Program-made: the position numbers and the translations under genes
From: a virus
DNA: 64,000 bases
IMG/VR virus record: IMGVR_UViG_3300033149_000928
Span: 20,414-84,413 of that record
Reading direction: 5' to 3' (one strand)
Part shown: positions 38,647-46,097 of the stretch, piece by piece
Numbering within the stretch: position 1 is the stretch's first letter
Layout of the letters: every line of letters starts with the position of its first letter
The notes under the pieces: model-generated
Database searches by the model: none
What the model was told of the DNA's origin: nothing
Seen by the model: the letters and a program-made list of their open reading frames with translations, nothing else

Positions 38647-38907
38647 AATTTCAAACACATGAACTACTAAAGTGCCCTTCATCATTTGGAAAGTACCAAT
38701 ATACTTCTTTATATCTGTATGGTTAACTTCATGTCCAGTACCGTGTAATGCAAAGGTTCTTCTTTCATTTTCCTTTGAGTCATCAACTAAAACCCAAAGA
38801 CAAGGTATACCATTCTGCATTTGAACAGTAAGAATTTTAGAATTCTTTGGCATTAGGATATCTAAAGTGTCATTTGTTTCTAGTGGATATTTCCATATTG
38901 TTTTCAT
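38638..38907 (-). CDS. DUF7352-like small protein (89 aa)
   Basis: MKTIWKYPLETNDTLDILMPKNSKILTVQMQNGIPCLWVLVDD ... RTFALHGTGHEV ... YIGTFQMMKGTLVVHVFE. This matches a very common small phage protein with WKYxLxxxDxxxxxxPxGAxxLxVxxQxGxPxLW. Function not known. The stop comes from the adjacent palindrome. Confidence 0.8.
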   Translation of the reverse strand: MKTIWKYPLETNDTLDILMPKNSKILTVQMQNGIPCLWVLVDDSKENERRTFALHGTGHEVNHTDIKKYIGTFQMMKGTLVVHVFEILI

Positions 38908-39128
38908 CAGTATCGTCCCTCCCGCGAGTGAGAATGACTATATACAAATTCCTCAAGTTTTCTTACTCTTTCCTCCATTGTTAAAGCATCAATAGCCTCA
39001 AAATATTCATTATGTTTTTCTTTATTGGTCTCTGCCTTACAATTAAAACACATATCACTTCGTGGTCGGACTGAATGATGTGTCTCCTCACACCCTATAC
39101 ATGTCCAGTGTGTTATATATGCCATCAA
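38907..39128 (-). CDS. Zinc-finger-like small protein (73 aa)
   Basis: THWTCIGCEETHHSVRPRSDMCFNC gives a CxxC-x17-CxxC ribbon, followed by an acidic helix (YFEAIDALTMEERVRKLEEFVYSHSHS). Overlaps the downstream gene by 1 base. Function unknown. Confidence 0.65.
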   Translation of the reverse strand: MMAYITHWTCIGCEETHHSVRPRSDMCFNCKAETNKEKHNEYFEAIDALTMEERVRKLEEFVYSHSHSREGRY

Positions 39129-39134
39129 TATCTC

Positions 39135-39305
39135 CTAACCAATTGAGTAACCAATGTAATGTGGCCACGTGAAAAACAGAACAGCATAATGAGCTATTCT
39201 ATGTTTCTCTTTGACTGTATCACACGTAGATTGATTCATACCACAAGCAATTAACCATCCAATGATCCATATGAAGATCATTAGTAGTTGTAGATCACTT
39301 AGCAT
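39135..39305 (-). CDS. Small two-span membrane protein (56 aa)
   Basis: Start at MLSDLQLLMIFIW behind AAAGGA. Hydrophobic helices at residues 5-22 and 37-52 separated by a Cys-containing charged loop (CGMNQSTCDTVKEKHR). Function unknown. Confidence 0.6.
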   Translation of the reverse strand: MLSDLQLLMIFIWIIGWLIACGMNQSTCDTVKEKHRIAHYAVLFFTWPHYIGYSIG

Positions 39306-39316
39306 TATGGTTCCTT

Positions 39317-39544
39317 TCACTTCAAATATACAAACTCCTTAACCTTCCCTTGCCATCTGTATTCAAGAATACCCACACCCTCCATAGCGTTGAGAGAGTC
39401 AAACAGAACACAGACCTCAAGTTTCTCCTCTCCGATCTTCACTAATTCCGCATATAACTCCGTGACAAGACCTACCATCTTCATACCACCGGAATGCTTA
39501 TTCAGTATCTCCTTTATTAATTTCTGGACTTGTTTTGATATCAT
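39317..39544 (-). CDS. Small hypothetical protein (75 aa)
   Basis: MISKQVQKLIKEILNKHSGGMKMVGLVTELYAEL ... VLFDSLNAMEGVGILEYRWQGKVKEFVYLK. A helix-turn-helix then beta-hairpin pattern similar to a short winged helix (common in phage proteins of this size). DNA binding is possible but unproven. Confidence 0.6.
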   Translation of the reverse strand: MISKQVQKLIKEILNKHSGGMKMVGLVTELYAELVKIGEEKLEVCVLFDSLNAMEGVGILEYRWQGKVKEFVYLK

Positions 39545-39565
39545 GTAGTGTCCCTCCCTACTGTC

Positions 39566-40528
39566 CTATCGTTCTCTACCCATCCCAGGTATATCCTCTG
39601 GATTCATCGGACCTGTATCCAGGAAATCACACCTTGCCTTATTATCCTCTAGTGATAACCCCGTAAAGAAGTGTCCACTATGACAACGCTCCCAGATTTT
39701 ACAAGCATGATTGAATAGCTCTGTCTGATAACGCTGACTCACGGTACAACGATGCTGTGCTATACCATATACGTTTTGATTACCACAGATAATCTGGTCG
39801 ATGGCTACGATGAAGTCACTCCCCACTTCCTCCCCTAACAACCAACCATAGATTGCCAACTGCCTACCCCAGTCCTTATTCACTAGCTCAAGGGTATGTG
39901 TTAAATTAATTTTGATACCATGTAGGAAACCCTCAAACACATCCTTATGCTGCCGTCTCTTATATGTGAGGGCATCAGCTAGGATATTAAGATAGCCCTT
40001 ACATGGGGAAGGCTTCTTCTTACTAAAGTATCCATTGACCTTCCAATCCAGGATCACTCGACCACCATCCTTGTGCGTGAAGTACAAGTCAGGCTTACCG
40101 AGTAGAGTAGGTGGACCTCCCACTTGATTTGTTAAATCACAGAACTGACTACTAATAGCTCCTTCAAGTTTGAACTCAAACTTAGCATCAGTGCAATCAC
40201 CAAGCATAATCAAGAGATCAGCAGCCGCACCATACTTAACATAGAAGTCGAAAACCTTCTTCCCGATCTTCCATGCTTCATCCCGATGCTGTTCTTCAAC
40301 TTGATCCTCGAAAATTGTTCTACGCTCGAATTGTGGGTCGTCACCCATCTTTAGCTCTTTATACAGATAGCTTTTGATGAAGGCATCGAATGCACTACCA
40401 ACAGCCATAACTAATAGCTGTGGGTCACGTGGGGTTTTCGTATCAGCAAGATACCTTTCATAGAAGTCCTCTTCATTTGTATCGAAACACTTGATACCAC
40501 TTGGCGACAGGTACGGGATAGTTCTCAT
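39566..40528 (-). CDS. PD-(D/E)XK exonuclease (RecB/Cas4-like)
   Basis: 320 residues. N-terminal LSPSGIKCFDTNEEDFYERYLAD is the usual recB-like nuclease entry helix. The catalytic core is LLGKPDLYF (Asp) and GRVILDWKVNGY (D-x-K), at about residues 142-165, followed by a helix with DWGRQLAIYGWLLGE (QxxxY motif). A palindrome variant (40125-40139) encodes DLTNQ just seven residues before the catalytic GKPDL. Likely an end-processing nuclease in recombination. Overlaps the downstream start by 1 base (ATG/TGA). Confidence 0.8.
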   Translation of the reverse strand: MRTIPYLSPSGIKCFDTNEEDFYERYLADTKTPRDPQLLVMAVGSAFDAFIKSYLYKELKMGDDPQFERRTIFEDQVEEQHRDEAWKIGKKVFDFYVKYGAAADLLIMLGDCTDAKFEFKLEGAISSQFCDLTNQVGGPPTLLGKPDLYFTHKDGGRVILDWKVNGYFSKKKPSPCKGYLNILADALTYKRRQHKDVFEGFLHGIKINLTHTLELVNKDWGRQLAIYGWLLGEEVGSDFIVAIDQIICGNQNVYGIAQHRCTVSQRYQTELFNHACKIWERCHSGHFFTGLSLEDNKARCDFLDTGPMNPEDIPGMGRER

Positions 40529-40707
40529 TATAGCTCTCCTATAGACCGATTGATCTTTTCCAAAGACGTTTCAATATTATGCAAACTAGTAATTAATTCC
40601 ACCATAAGGATTTGATTTACTAAATCAACAGGTTCAATATCATCAGGTATTCCATCAAGGTCTACCTCTGTTTTATACATCTTTTTTAGTCTGTCCAGAC
40701 TCTTCAT
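40528..40707 (-). CDS. Small helical protein with DLVNQ insert (59 aa)
   Basis: Start at MKSLDRLKKMYKTEVDLDG behind GGAGGAAAAGG. The palindrome 40612-40628 encodes EPVDLVNQILMVELI in the middle of an otherwise helical, acidic protein ending SLEKINRSIGEL. It overlaps the nuclease start by one base and may be its partner. Confidence 0.6.
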   Translation of the reverse strand: MKSLDRLKKMYKTEVDLDGIPDDIEPVDLVNQILMVELITSLHNIETSLEKINRSIGEL

Positions 40708-40960
40708 CCTTTTCCTCCATAAGTAATTCAAGTAACTCCATAATAGGGAACGTATAACTCCTTTCCTCCATCATCTTCACTCGATGCTCACGTATTGCTT
40801 CACTGATCCCAGGATACGTAGCCAGTAGCTCGCTCTCGGCTTCCGCCATATGACCACAAGCTAAGTACCAGTGACTAGGATAACCCAGGCGCGATTCGTC
40901 CATCAACACACTGGCCTGTGCTAAATGTTTCAGGCCACAGTTCAAGCAACTTTCCCGCAT
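40673..40960 (-). CDS. Conserved phage protein with NCGLKHLAQA motif (95 aa)
   Basis: Start at MRESCLNCGLKHLAQASVLMDES. The C-L-N-C-G/A-L-K-H-L segment, then GYPSHWYLACGHMAEAESEL, is a recurring helical phage family. A CxxC at the N-terminus suggests metal binding. It overlaps the upstream zinc gene by about 86 bases, so one of the two boundaries may be off. Confidence 0.65.
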   Translation of the reverse strand: MRESCLNCGLKHLAQASVLMDESRLGYPSHWYLACGHMAEAESELLATYPGISEAIREHRVKMMEERSYTFPIMELLELLMEEKDEESGQTKKDV

Positions 40961-41183
40961 CGTGATACTCCCCAACTTTAGCTTTGATATGACTCCCATC
41001 CTCCAAAGTAACCATCATATAGGCTTCCTCCCCATGTGGAGTAATCCCAAGATCATGGTCACATTCTTCACATCTCACATGATGCGCGATACGTGTAAAC
41101 AAGACCGTATGGTGTGGACTCAAGAATGTATGGTGTAGGAATACTGGTTTCACTATATACTCTCCACCACAGTCACATGCCAT
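40875..41183 (-). CDS. Zinc-binding hypothetical protein (102 aa)
   Basis: MACDCGGEYIVKPVFLHHTF ... VRCEECDHDLG: CxC and CxxC sites with a His cluster in between. The ITPHGEEAYMMVTLEDGSHIKAKV segment is beta-rich. Its last 29 residues overlap the next gene in another frame and may not be original coding sequence. Confidence 0.55.
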   Translation of the reverse strand: MACDCGGEYIVKPVFLHHTFLSPHHTVLFTRIAHHVRCEECDHDLGITPHGEEAYMMVTLEDGSHIKAKVGEYHDAGKLLELWPETFSTGQCVDGRIAPGLS

Positions 41184-41204
41184 TATTTGCTCCTTTAGCC
41201 CTAA

Positions 41205-41720
41205 TTATATATTCCCAAGCTCATTACGGATTTGTTCTTTAGCCTCTTTAACTGCTTCTCCAAAGATATTAGACATCATTGCTTTAGCCATACTTGGGGC
41301 TAATTCCTCAAGTTTCCTATTCAGGTAGTCAGAAGTGAATTCCTCTATACCTTTATTAGAACCATCCCACGTTGTATTTGTTTTGAGGTTCGAGTTATTT
41401 AGAACTTTCTCAATCTCACTTTTAAGATACTCTCGAATCGCTTGCCATACCTCTGCACGGAAAGGTGTAACATGAATTTTTAAAGTCTCACGATACTCTT
41501 TAGGGTTATGATAGTTACTACTGCTATAAGAATGTATCTTTGACTCCCATTCCCATTCTTTTGTGTGCTCAAAGAATGCCTTAACCTCTTTATTAATCAT
41601 CTCTTCCCATTGCTCTTGAGGAATAAGCATCCCAAACGTAGATTGTACTGTTTCTGCGATACGAGCTTTTAGTTGTTCAGGATTGAATTGAACCACACTC
41701 TTATCTTCAGCATCAGACAT
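41205..41720 (-). CDS. Hypothetical protein (171 aa)
   Basis: Mostly helical and acidic: NPEQLKARIAETVQSTFGMLIP, WEEMINKEVKAFFEHTKEWE, and a C-terminal LAPSMAKAMMSNIFGEAVKEAKEQIRNEL. No catalytic motif recognised. GGAGAAATA upstream. Possibly an assembly or recombination accessory protein. Confidence 0.6.
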   Translation of the reverse strand: MSDAEDKSVVQFNPEQLKARIAETVQSTFGMLIPQEQWEEMINKEVKAFFEHTKEWEWESKIHSYSSSNYHNPKEYRETLKIHVTPFRAEVWQAIREYLKSEIEKVLNNSNLKTNTTWDGSNKGIEEFTSDYLNRKLEELAPSMAKAMMSNIFGEAVKEAKEQIRNELGNI

Positions 41721-41734
41721 TATTTCTCCTTAAA

Positions 41735-41751
41735 TTGATTTAGTAAATCAA
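41735..41751. repeat. Dispersed palindrome copy, intergenic
   Basis: TTGATTTAGTAAATCAA between the genes at 41205 and 41752. It abuts the stop region of the 107-residue gene. Confidence 0.9.
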
Positions 41752-42075
41752 TCAACCACTATTAATTGCCCCACCATCAGCCCCAAGGATATTAGGTTTC
41801 TCGAACTCCTTCTGTAACTTCTCCTTCTCAATATCCATATACTTCTGCGCTTTGAGATACGCATTCTCTACATCAGTAGCGTTTGGAATATATACTGTCC
41901 TCCTTGTCTGTGAACCATCGGGAAATGTGATATCCAAGAAAGTAAAGTAATTCCTCATATCTTCATTGTTAATATTCACATGTTCCTCAATAATGGCATT
42001 CATTTTGAGATACCGATTAATACGGTATGTCGGTATAGCTTTCATTTGGTGGTGTTTATCTATGGGTTTATCCAT
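41752..42075 (-). CDS. Hypothetical protein (107 aa)
   Basis: KHHQMKAIPTYRINRYLKMNAIIEEHVNINNEDMRNYFTFLDITFPDGSQTRRTVYIPNATDVENAYLKAQKYMD. Alpha/beta, no known motif. It overlaps the GHKL ATPase gene by 1 base and may act with it. Confidence 0.6.
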   Translation of the reverse strand: MDKPIDKHHQMKAIPTYRINRYLKMNAIIEEHVNINNEDMRNYFTFLDITFPDGSQTRRTVYIPNATDVENAYLKAQKYMDIEKEKLQKEFEKPNILGADGGAINSG

Positions 42076-43058
42076 TACGCCTCCCTAATACCTAAAGCCA
42101 CGAGAATATTCTCCAGTTCCTTGACCTCTTCACTACGCAAATAGGATTTATTCTTTGCTATCCAGTCATTTAGACGCTCCTTTGGACTTTTCATATAATC
42201 ATAAACGAAATCAACCATTGACCTTACAGCCTTGGCCAACCAATCTGGGACGATTCTAAATTTCTTTGACTTAATCTTATCTTGTTCATTAATACCGATA
42301 GGCATAGTATTACCATATCTCGTAGTCCATGCCTTCGCAATTTTCTTATCATTACGAGCGCCATTATAATCAGATACATCAACCTTATCACTTTGAGCGA
42401 TGTCAATGATCTGTTCCCCATCGAGATACTGCCCTGCCACCCACTGGATATCAAAGAGACTTGGTAGACTACGATCTCTTGTTAGTCCAACATCTTTAGG
42501 AGTGAAATTATAACTATATTTGAGCTTCGGGAAACGACAAACATAGAGTCCACCAACATATATCTTGCCACCTTTACCTATTATACCATAAGGTGTGGAG
42601 CTATCTCTTATGCCCTCAATAATTTTGTTCATTATTTCTTTGTACTCATTATATCTTATCTCCAACTCAACCATCACTTGATCCATGTTACAGCGAATAA
42701 CATCAATAGCTAGGACTTCATCCTCATAGATTGTGCTATCAATGATCTTCGGCTCCCATAATTCTGATCCAGTATAAATCCTCACAGCCCTACCCATACG
42801 AGCAAACACCAACATAGCAAACTTAAAGCCCTCACCATATTGGCCGCGCTTATCGCCGCGCTTATTAACATTCTTATCAGTTTTCCCAAGGAGTAACTTG
42901 TCCCGACTGAGGGTGCCGGGATTCATGATACTGAGAGTACCATCCTGGTAACTATGATGGTACTTACCACTATCCATTGCATTCTGGAAGAACTCTCTCG
43001 CACCTTCCCAGATGCCCCAGTGTTTAACATAGTTCTTGTGGATGGGATATTCAAACAT
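42075..43058 (-). CDS. GHKL-type ATPase
   Basis: 327 residues. EFFQNAMDSG (residues 22-31) is the N box (E..QN..D) and GQYGEGFKFAM (72-82) the glycine-rich lid of Hsp90/MutL/histidine-kinase ATPases. An MNPG segment (45-48) precedes the lid. No kinase or transducer domain follows; the remainder includes IGKGGKIYVGGLYVC and DYMKSPKERLNDWIAKNK. Similar stand-alone GHKL proteins occur in large phages with unknown roles. ATP-driven clamp or chaperone activity is an inference. Confidence 0.75.
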   Translation of the reverse strand: MFEYPIHKNYVKHWGIWEGAREFFQNAMDSGKYHHSYQDGTLSIMNPGTLSRDKLLLGKTDKNVNKRGDKRGQYGEGFKFAMLVFARMGRAVRIYTGSELWEPKIIDSTIYEDEVLAIDVIRCNMDQVMVELEIRYNEYKEIMNKIIEGIRDSSTPYGIIGKGGKIYVGGLYVCRFPKLKYSYNFTPKDVGLTRDRSLPSLFDIQWVAGQYLDGEQIIDIAQSDKVDVSDYNGARNDKKIAKAWTTRYGNTMPIGINEQDKIKSKKFRIVPDWLAKAVRSMVDFVYDYMKSPKERLNDWIAKNKSYLRSEEVKELENILVALGIREA

Positions 43059-43085
43059 GATTAATAACCTTTCACTTCCACAAAC

Positions 43086-43100
43086 TGATTTAGTAAATCA
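43086..43100. repeat. Dispersed palindrome copy, intergenic
   Basis: TGATTTAGTAAATCA between the GHKL ATPase gene and the 99-residue gene. Confidence 0.9.
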
Positions 43101-43102
43101 AA

Positions 43103-43402
43103 CTAAAACGGAACCTCAGCAAACAGAAATTCATCTTCCATCCAACCTTCATCCCACCACCAATCGTAAGATACACAAGTATCAAATATACTGATATAAT
43201 CATCTGCATTTTGTTGTTTCCTAGCAATAAGCACATCAATAATGACAGCAGCCTCCCCACGTGTAGCGGGAGGTTCCCTGTCCGGGAGCATCTTCTTTAT
43301 GTACCTAAGTTGCTTACGTGTTGGTGGTAATTGCTTCCACTCTTCACCGATATCCTCTGGTAGTGTTGGTATTGGTGGTAGTTGTAGATGTTCTATATTC
43401 AT
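43103..43402 (-). CDS. Small acidic protein (99 aa)
   Basis: MNIEHLQLPPIPTLPEDIGEEWKQLPPTRKQLRYIKKMLPD ... the TxKQLxYIxxL segment is found in phage zinc-finger or SAP-like proteins. Acidic Trp-rich end (YDWWWDEGWMEDEFLFAEVPF). Last gene before the tRNA in the transcript orientation. AAGGAGGAAGGAGG upstream. Confidence 0.6.
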   Translation of the reverse strand: MNIEHLQLPPIPTLPEDIGEEWKQLPPTRKQLRYIKKMLPDREPPATRGEAAVIIDVLIARKQQNADDYISIFDTCVSYDWWWDEGWMEDEFLFAEVPF

Positions 43403-43548
43403 ATATCCTCCTTCCTCCTTAAAAGTGGCTTCCTACACACCATCGCGCCCTTCTTTGATGCCGCCTCGGTCAGCCAGAATAGACGGTGGGGTTTATTCAA
43501 GTCGGACCCATACCGACCCCACGACCCCGAACTAGGGGAGGTTATTAT

Positions 43549-43637
43549 TGGTACCCAGGGAGGGACTCGAACCCTCACGCAGCTTACGCTGAATTGATTT
43601 TAAGTCAATTGCCTCCTGCCAATTGGGCTACCTGGGC
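43549..43637 (-). tRNA. tRNA-Leu (anticodon UAA)
   Basis: Acceptor GCCCAGG pairs with CCTGGGT (one G-U), discriminator A and an encoded CCA. Anticodon stem ATTGA/TCAAT with loop CTTAAAA places UAA at 34-36. The variable arm CAGC-GTAA-GCTG is long, as required for leucine. T arm GAGGG-TTCGAGT-CCCTC. 89 nt including CCA. A tRNA for UUA/UUG fits the AT-rich codon use of the surrounding genes. Confidence 0.92.
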
Positions 43638-43647
43638 TTATTAGACA

Positions 43648-44106
43648 TTATTTTGCTTCCTTAGCCACAACACGGGCCTTAGCTCTAGCTTTCTGTTCCA
43701 TACGAAGATTACCCCATATCTTTATATTCTTAAAATCCATATCTCCTAATTTATCACTCTTCAAAATCATCCTACCCCAATCTCCCTGAATCTTAGTCAT
43801 TTTATCTTTACCGAAATGAAAGATCACAGGGCGCGTAAAACGTACCGGGAACCCACGTTGATAATTCATCTCCTTTGCATACATACGAGTAAGAAGCTCA
43901 CCTTCGAAGATCGTTAGCTCAATATCCTTCATAATACTTGCTTCAAGGATGTCATTAACTTGAGCCGTGGCTTTGACCTTTTTATTTTGATAAGTGACCT
44001 TCTTATTTAGAAAATATAATCTCGCAAAACAGAAAATAAAGAAAAGAAAACCCAGAGTAAGTAGGAAAGTTTTAACTATGGTCTTAGCCCTATCAGTTAT
44101 AGTCAT
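43648..44106 (-). CDS. Membrane-anchored hypothetical protein (152 aa)
   Basis: N-terminal anchor (FLLTLGFLFFIFCFARLYFL, residues about 13-32) followed by a basic linker and a beta-rich part (FEGELLTRMYAKEM ... FTRPVIFHFGKDKMT). C-terminal Arg/Lys/Ala helix (ARAKARVVAKEAK). One transmembrane span; function unknown. Confidence 0.6.
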   Translation of the reverse strand: MTITDRAKTIVKTFLLTLGFLFFIFCFARLYFLNKKVTYQNKKVKATAQVNDILEASIMKDIELTIFEGELLTRMYAKEMNYQRGFPVRFTRPVIFHFGKDKMTKIQGDWGRMILKSDKLGDMDFKNIKIWGNLRMEQKARAKARVVAKEAK

Positions 44107-44357
44107 GTCTTTATCACCCCCGTACTCGCTTCAATCTCTGCTTGATTTAGTAAATCAGAAATATACTCCATCTTCGCATATGTCTCACAGATTACAGCCG
44201 GAAGGAGTGTTGCTGGACCTTCACAACTCATAACGAGATGTACCATCCCTTCATCAGACTTAGCATAAACTTCTTCATACTCTATATCATATGCGCTGAG
44301 TATCTCCTTGATATCAATACATCCACCACAGAGTTCTCTTGTTATAATTTTAAGCAT
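44103..44357 (-). CDS. Glutaredoxin/thioredoxin-like protein with DLLNQ insert (84 aa)
   Basis: MLKIITRELCGGCIDIKEILSAYDIEYEEVYAKSDEG is the beta-alpha-beta opening of a glutaredoxin with a CGGC redox pair. The central ATLLPAVICE contains the expected cis-Pro region. The palindrome at 44143-44157 encodes SDLLNQAEIEA in the C-terminal helix. Could serve ribonucleotide reduction or redox of a phage enzyme; no reductase is in this window. Confidence 0.7.
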   Translation of the reverse strand: MLKIITRELCGGCIDIKEILSAYDIEYEEVYAKSDEGMVHLVMSCEGPATLLPAVICETYAKMEYISDLLNQAEIEASTGVIKT

Positions 44358-44378
44358 TATCTGCTCCTGCTTTGTCTG

Positions 44379-44564
44379 CTACTCCCACATTACCTCCCAA
44401 AATAATACAAGAGGCCACAGTATCCCCATACCTATTAATATTACTATTAACCAAGGTAGTGGAATCTTTAATCTACAATACTTCTTCTCACCTAATCCCC
44501 TTCCGGTTGCAACACCGGCTCCGAAGAGATAGATTGCTGCAAATATAAGCATACCAGTTGACAT
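44379..44564 (-). CDS. Small two-span membrane protein (61 aa)
   Basis: MSTGMLIFAAIYLFGAGVATGRGLGEKKY, then PLPWLIVILIGMGILWPLVLFWEVM. Two helices separated by a basic loop; the second is followed by a Glu-rich end. GAAAGG is upstream. It overlaps the 3' end of the preceding gene by 73 bases in another frame. Confidence 0.6.
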   Translation of the reverse strand: MSTGMLIFAAIYLFGAGVATGRGLGEKKYCRLKIPLPWLIVILIGMGILWPLVLFWEVMWE

Positions 44565-45313
44565 AATGGTGTGTACCTTTCTTTAGCTGGCGCGCCTATT
44601 TGATTGTAATATGCATACGGCCAGTTCTTTGCTGGCCAAGGACTCGGTGCTCTATTAACAAACGCTACTACGTCCTCTCTATAAGTCGTCCCTCCCATAG
44701 CCGTTTTCGCCTGTACCGGGAATGTAGCATCACATATCTCACCATAGATATACATATAAAACGGATTATCATACGCAAGCCAATACATACTAGAAGGTGG
44801 CTTCTCAGCCATCAATAGATGTGCTAAGAAAACGGAATTAACGTGTTGACGTAGTACTTTGACATGTTTAACGAGATGTCCAAATAGCCAGCCTATCTTA
44901 CAATAAAGCCACGCTTGTCCATGTACATTTGGTACCCATTTCCTATCTATCACCACCCCTTGTTGAATAGCCCAGGATAAGGCTGCTGGACCAGCGAATG
45001 ACTGAGGCTTCCTCTTCACCCACATATCCTTATACTGTTCCCAACCGTCCATAGGTGTATAGCTAAAGTTCCGTGCATCTTTACCACAGGAAATGAGTAT
45101 CTTCACATATTCTGTACACTTGGCTACTAGCTCATGCTCTCTTGCGATATGTGCTGCCCCTAATAACATACTGACATGGAACATCCCGTCGATGTAATTC
45201 GTTGTCTTAAACGGTAATACATGACTATAACAATAACCATCGAACCCTGCTAATACTTGTGTTCTGATTGGTTCTCTGATTGACTTATTAAGCTGTTCTC
45301 TGATTGGCTCCAT
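44492..45313 (-). CDS. Hypothetical protein (273 aa)
   Basis: It begins with a doubled REQLNKSIREPIRTQV segment, then HVLPFKTTNYIDGMFHVSMLL, KRKPQSFAGPAALSWAIQQGV and APSPWPAKNWPYAYYNQ. The WPxxNWPYAYY motif recurs in uncharacterised phage proteins. Rich in aromatic residues and His. The last 25 residues overlap a membrane protein gene. Function unknown. Confidence 0.6.
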   Translation of the reverse strand: MEPIREQLNKSIREPIRTQVLAGFDGYCYSHVLPFKTTNYIDGMFHVSMLLGAAHIAREHELVAKCTEYVKILISCGKDARNFSYTPMDGWEQYKDMWVKRKPQSFAGPAALSWAIQQGVVIDRKWVPNVHGQAWLYCKIGWLFGHLVKHVKVLRQHVNSVFLAHLLMAEKPPSSMYWLAYDNPFYMYIYGEICDATFPVQAKTAMGGTTYREDVVAFVNRAPSPWPAKNWPYAYYNQIGAPAKERYTPLCQLVCLYLQQSISSEPVLQPEGD

Positions 45314-45321
45314 GATACTCC

Positions 45322-45924
45322 CTATCTAGTATGATATAACATCATAGCCTCTGGAAAACGCCCCCACATAGCGGATAACTCTCTATCTCCATACATTGAT
45401 TTGAAGTCTTTATTTTTATTCTCAGTGATATTTACTTTTGGTATTGTCGTTGTTGGTAGTTTAAGGGTCTCCATAACTAAGTTAAAGTCCTCTTGCAGAT
45501 ACTCATAACGCATATACTTATGACCAGCGGCTCTCAGTTGAAAGAATAATTCACTATCGACTTGTAGATATGTATGTTGATATTGATTTATGAAATCAAA
45601 GAACGAGCCATCAGAACCTTTAGGACCACCCTCACTTTGTGACTTATGCCATTGAGGATTGACTATCCACCATGATACGAGTACATCAAGAGGATCACGG
45701 ATCGTTGTGAAGATATATTCATTACCAGTGATATCATAGAGATGGTTATTGGTACTGTTCTTGGTACTGTTCTTGGTACTGTTCTTGAGTTCATGTAACT
45801 GAGCATGGTGTGCCTTAGTGGATATCCCACCAGGACACACCACACTCAGTGCTTCTTCTGTAGCCATAGAAGCAGTCCTTGGATGTGCTAAGTATATGAA
45901 ATGATCTTTCATTATGAAGCTCAT
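45322..45924 (-). CDS. Sulfotransferase-like protein with FDFINQ insert (200 aa)
   Basis: Residues about 11-26 (YLAHPRTASMATEEAL) match the 5'-phosphosulfate loop and about 70-85 (FTTIRDPLDVLVSWW) the 3'-phosphate RDP motif of P-loop sulfotransferases. A TKNS tetrapeptide repeat (NSTKNSTKNSTNN), from a 12-bp DNA repeat, lies between the motifs. The palindrome variant at 45583-45599 encodes FFDFINQ. It could modify a nucleotide, protein or cell-wall sugar; the acceptor is unknown. Overlaps the upstream stop (ATGA). Confidence 0.7.
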   Translation of the reverse strand: MSFIMKDHFIYLAHPRTASMATEEALSVVCPGGISTKAHHAQLHELKNSTKNSTKNSTNNHLYDITGNEYIFTTIRDPLDVLVSWWIVNPQWHKSQSEGGPKGSDGSFFDFINQYQHTYLQVDSELFFQLRAAGHKYMRYEYLQEDFNLVMETLKLPTTTIPKVNITENKNKDFKSMYGDRELSAMWGRFPEAMMLYHTR

Positions 45925-46097
45925 ATTTTCTTCCCGAACGGATTATCTTGACACTTCTGGCAACGTCCACTCTCGTTGTATTCTTGAATCGCTTTACTAT
46001 CCCGGAACCCACTAATATTAATCACCCTTCCGCAAAGTGTGCACTTCTTTATACCACAAGCTAATCTCATTCTTTCTGCTTGCGTTATATGAGGCAT
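45921..46097 (-). CDS. Small Cys-containing phage protein (58 aa)
   Basis: Start at MPHITQAERMRLACGIKK (GGGAGG upstream). It holds KCTLCGRVINISGFRDSKAIQEYNESGRCQKCQDNPFG, a CxxC ... CQxCQD pattern common to a family of phage proteins of unknown function. Overlaps the ligase stop by 1 base. Confidence 0.65.
   Translation of the reverse strand: MPHITQAERMRLACGIKKCTLCGRVINISGFRDSKAIQEYNESGRCQKCQDNPFGKKI

Noticed and set aside
43484-43522. Second tRNA or riboswitch beside tRNA-Leu
   Set aside because: GTGGGGT/ACCCCAC and a nested GTCGG/CCGAC make a hairpin, but there is no cloverleaf and no known motif.
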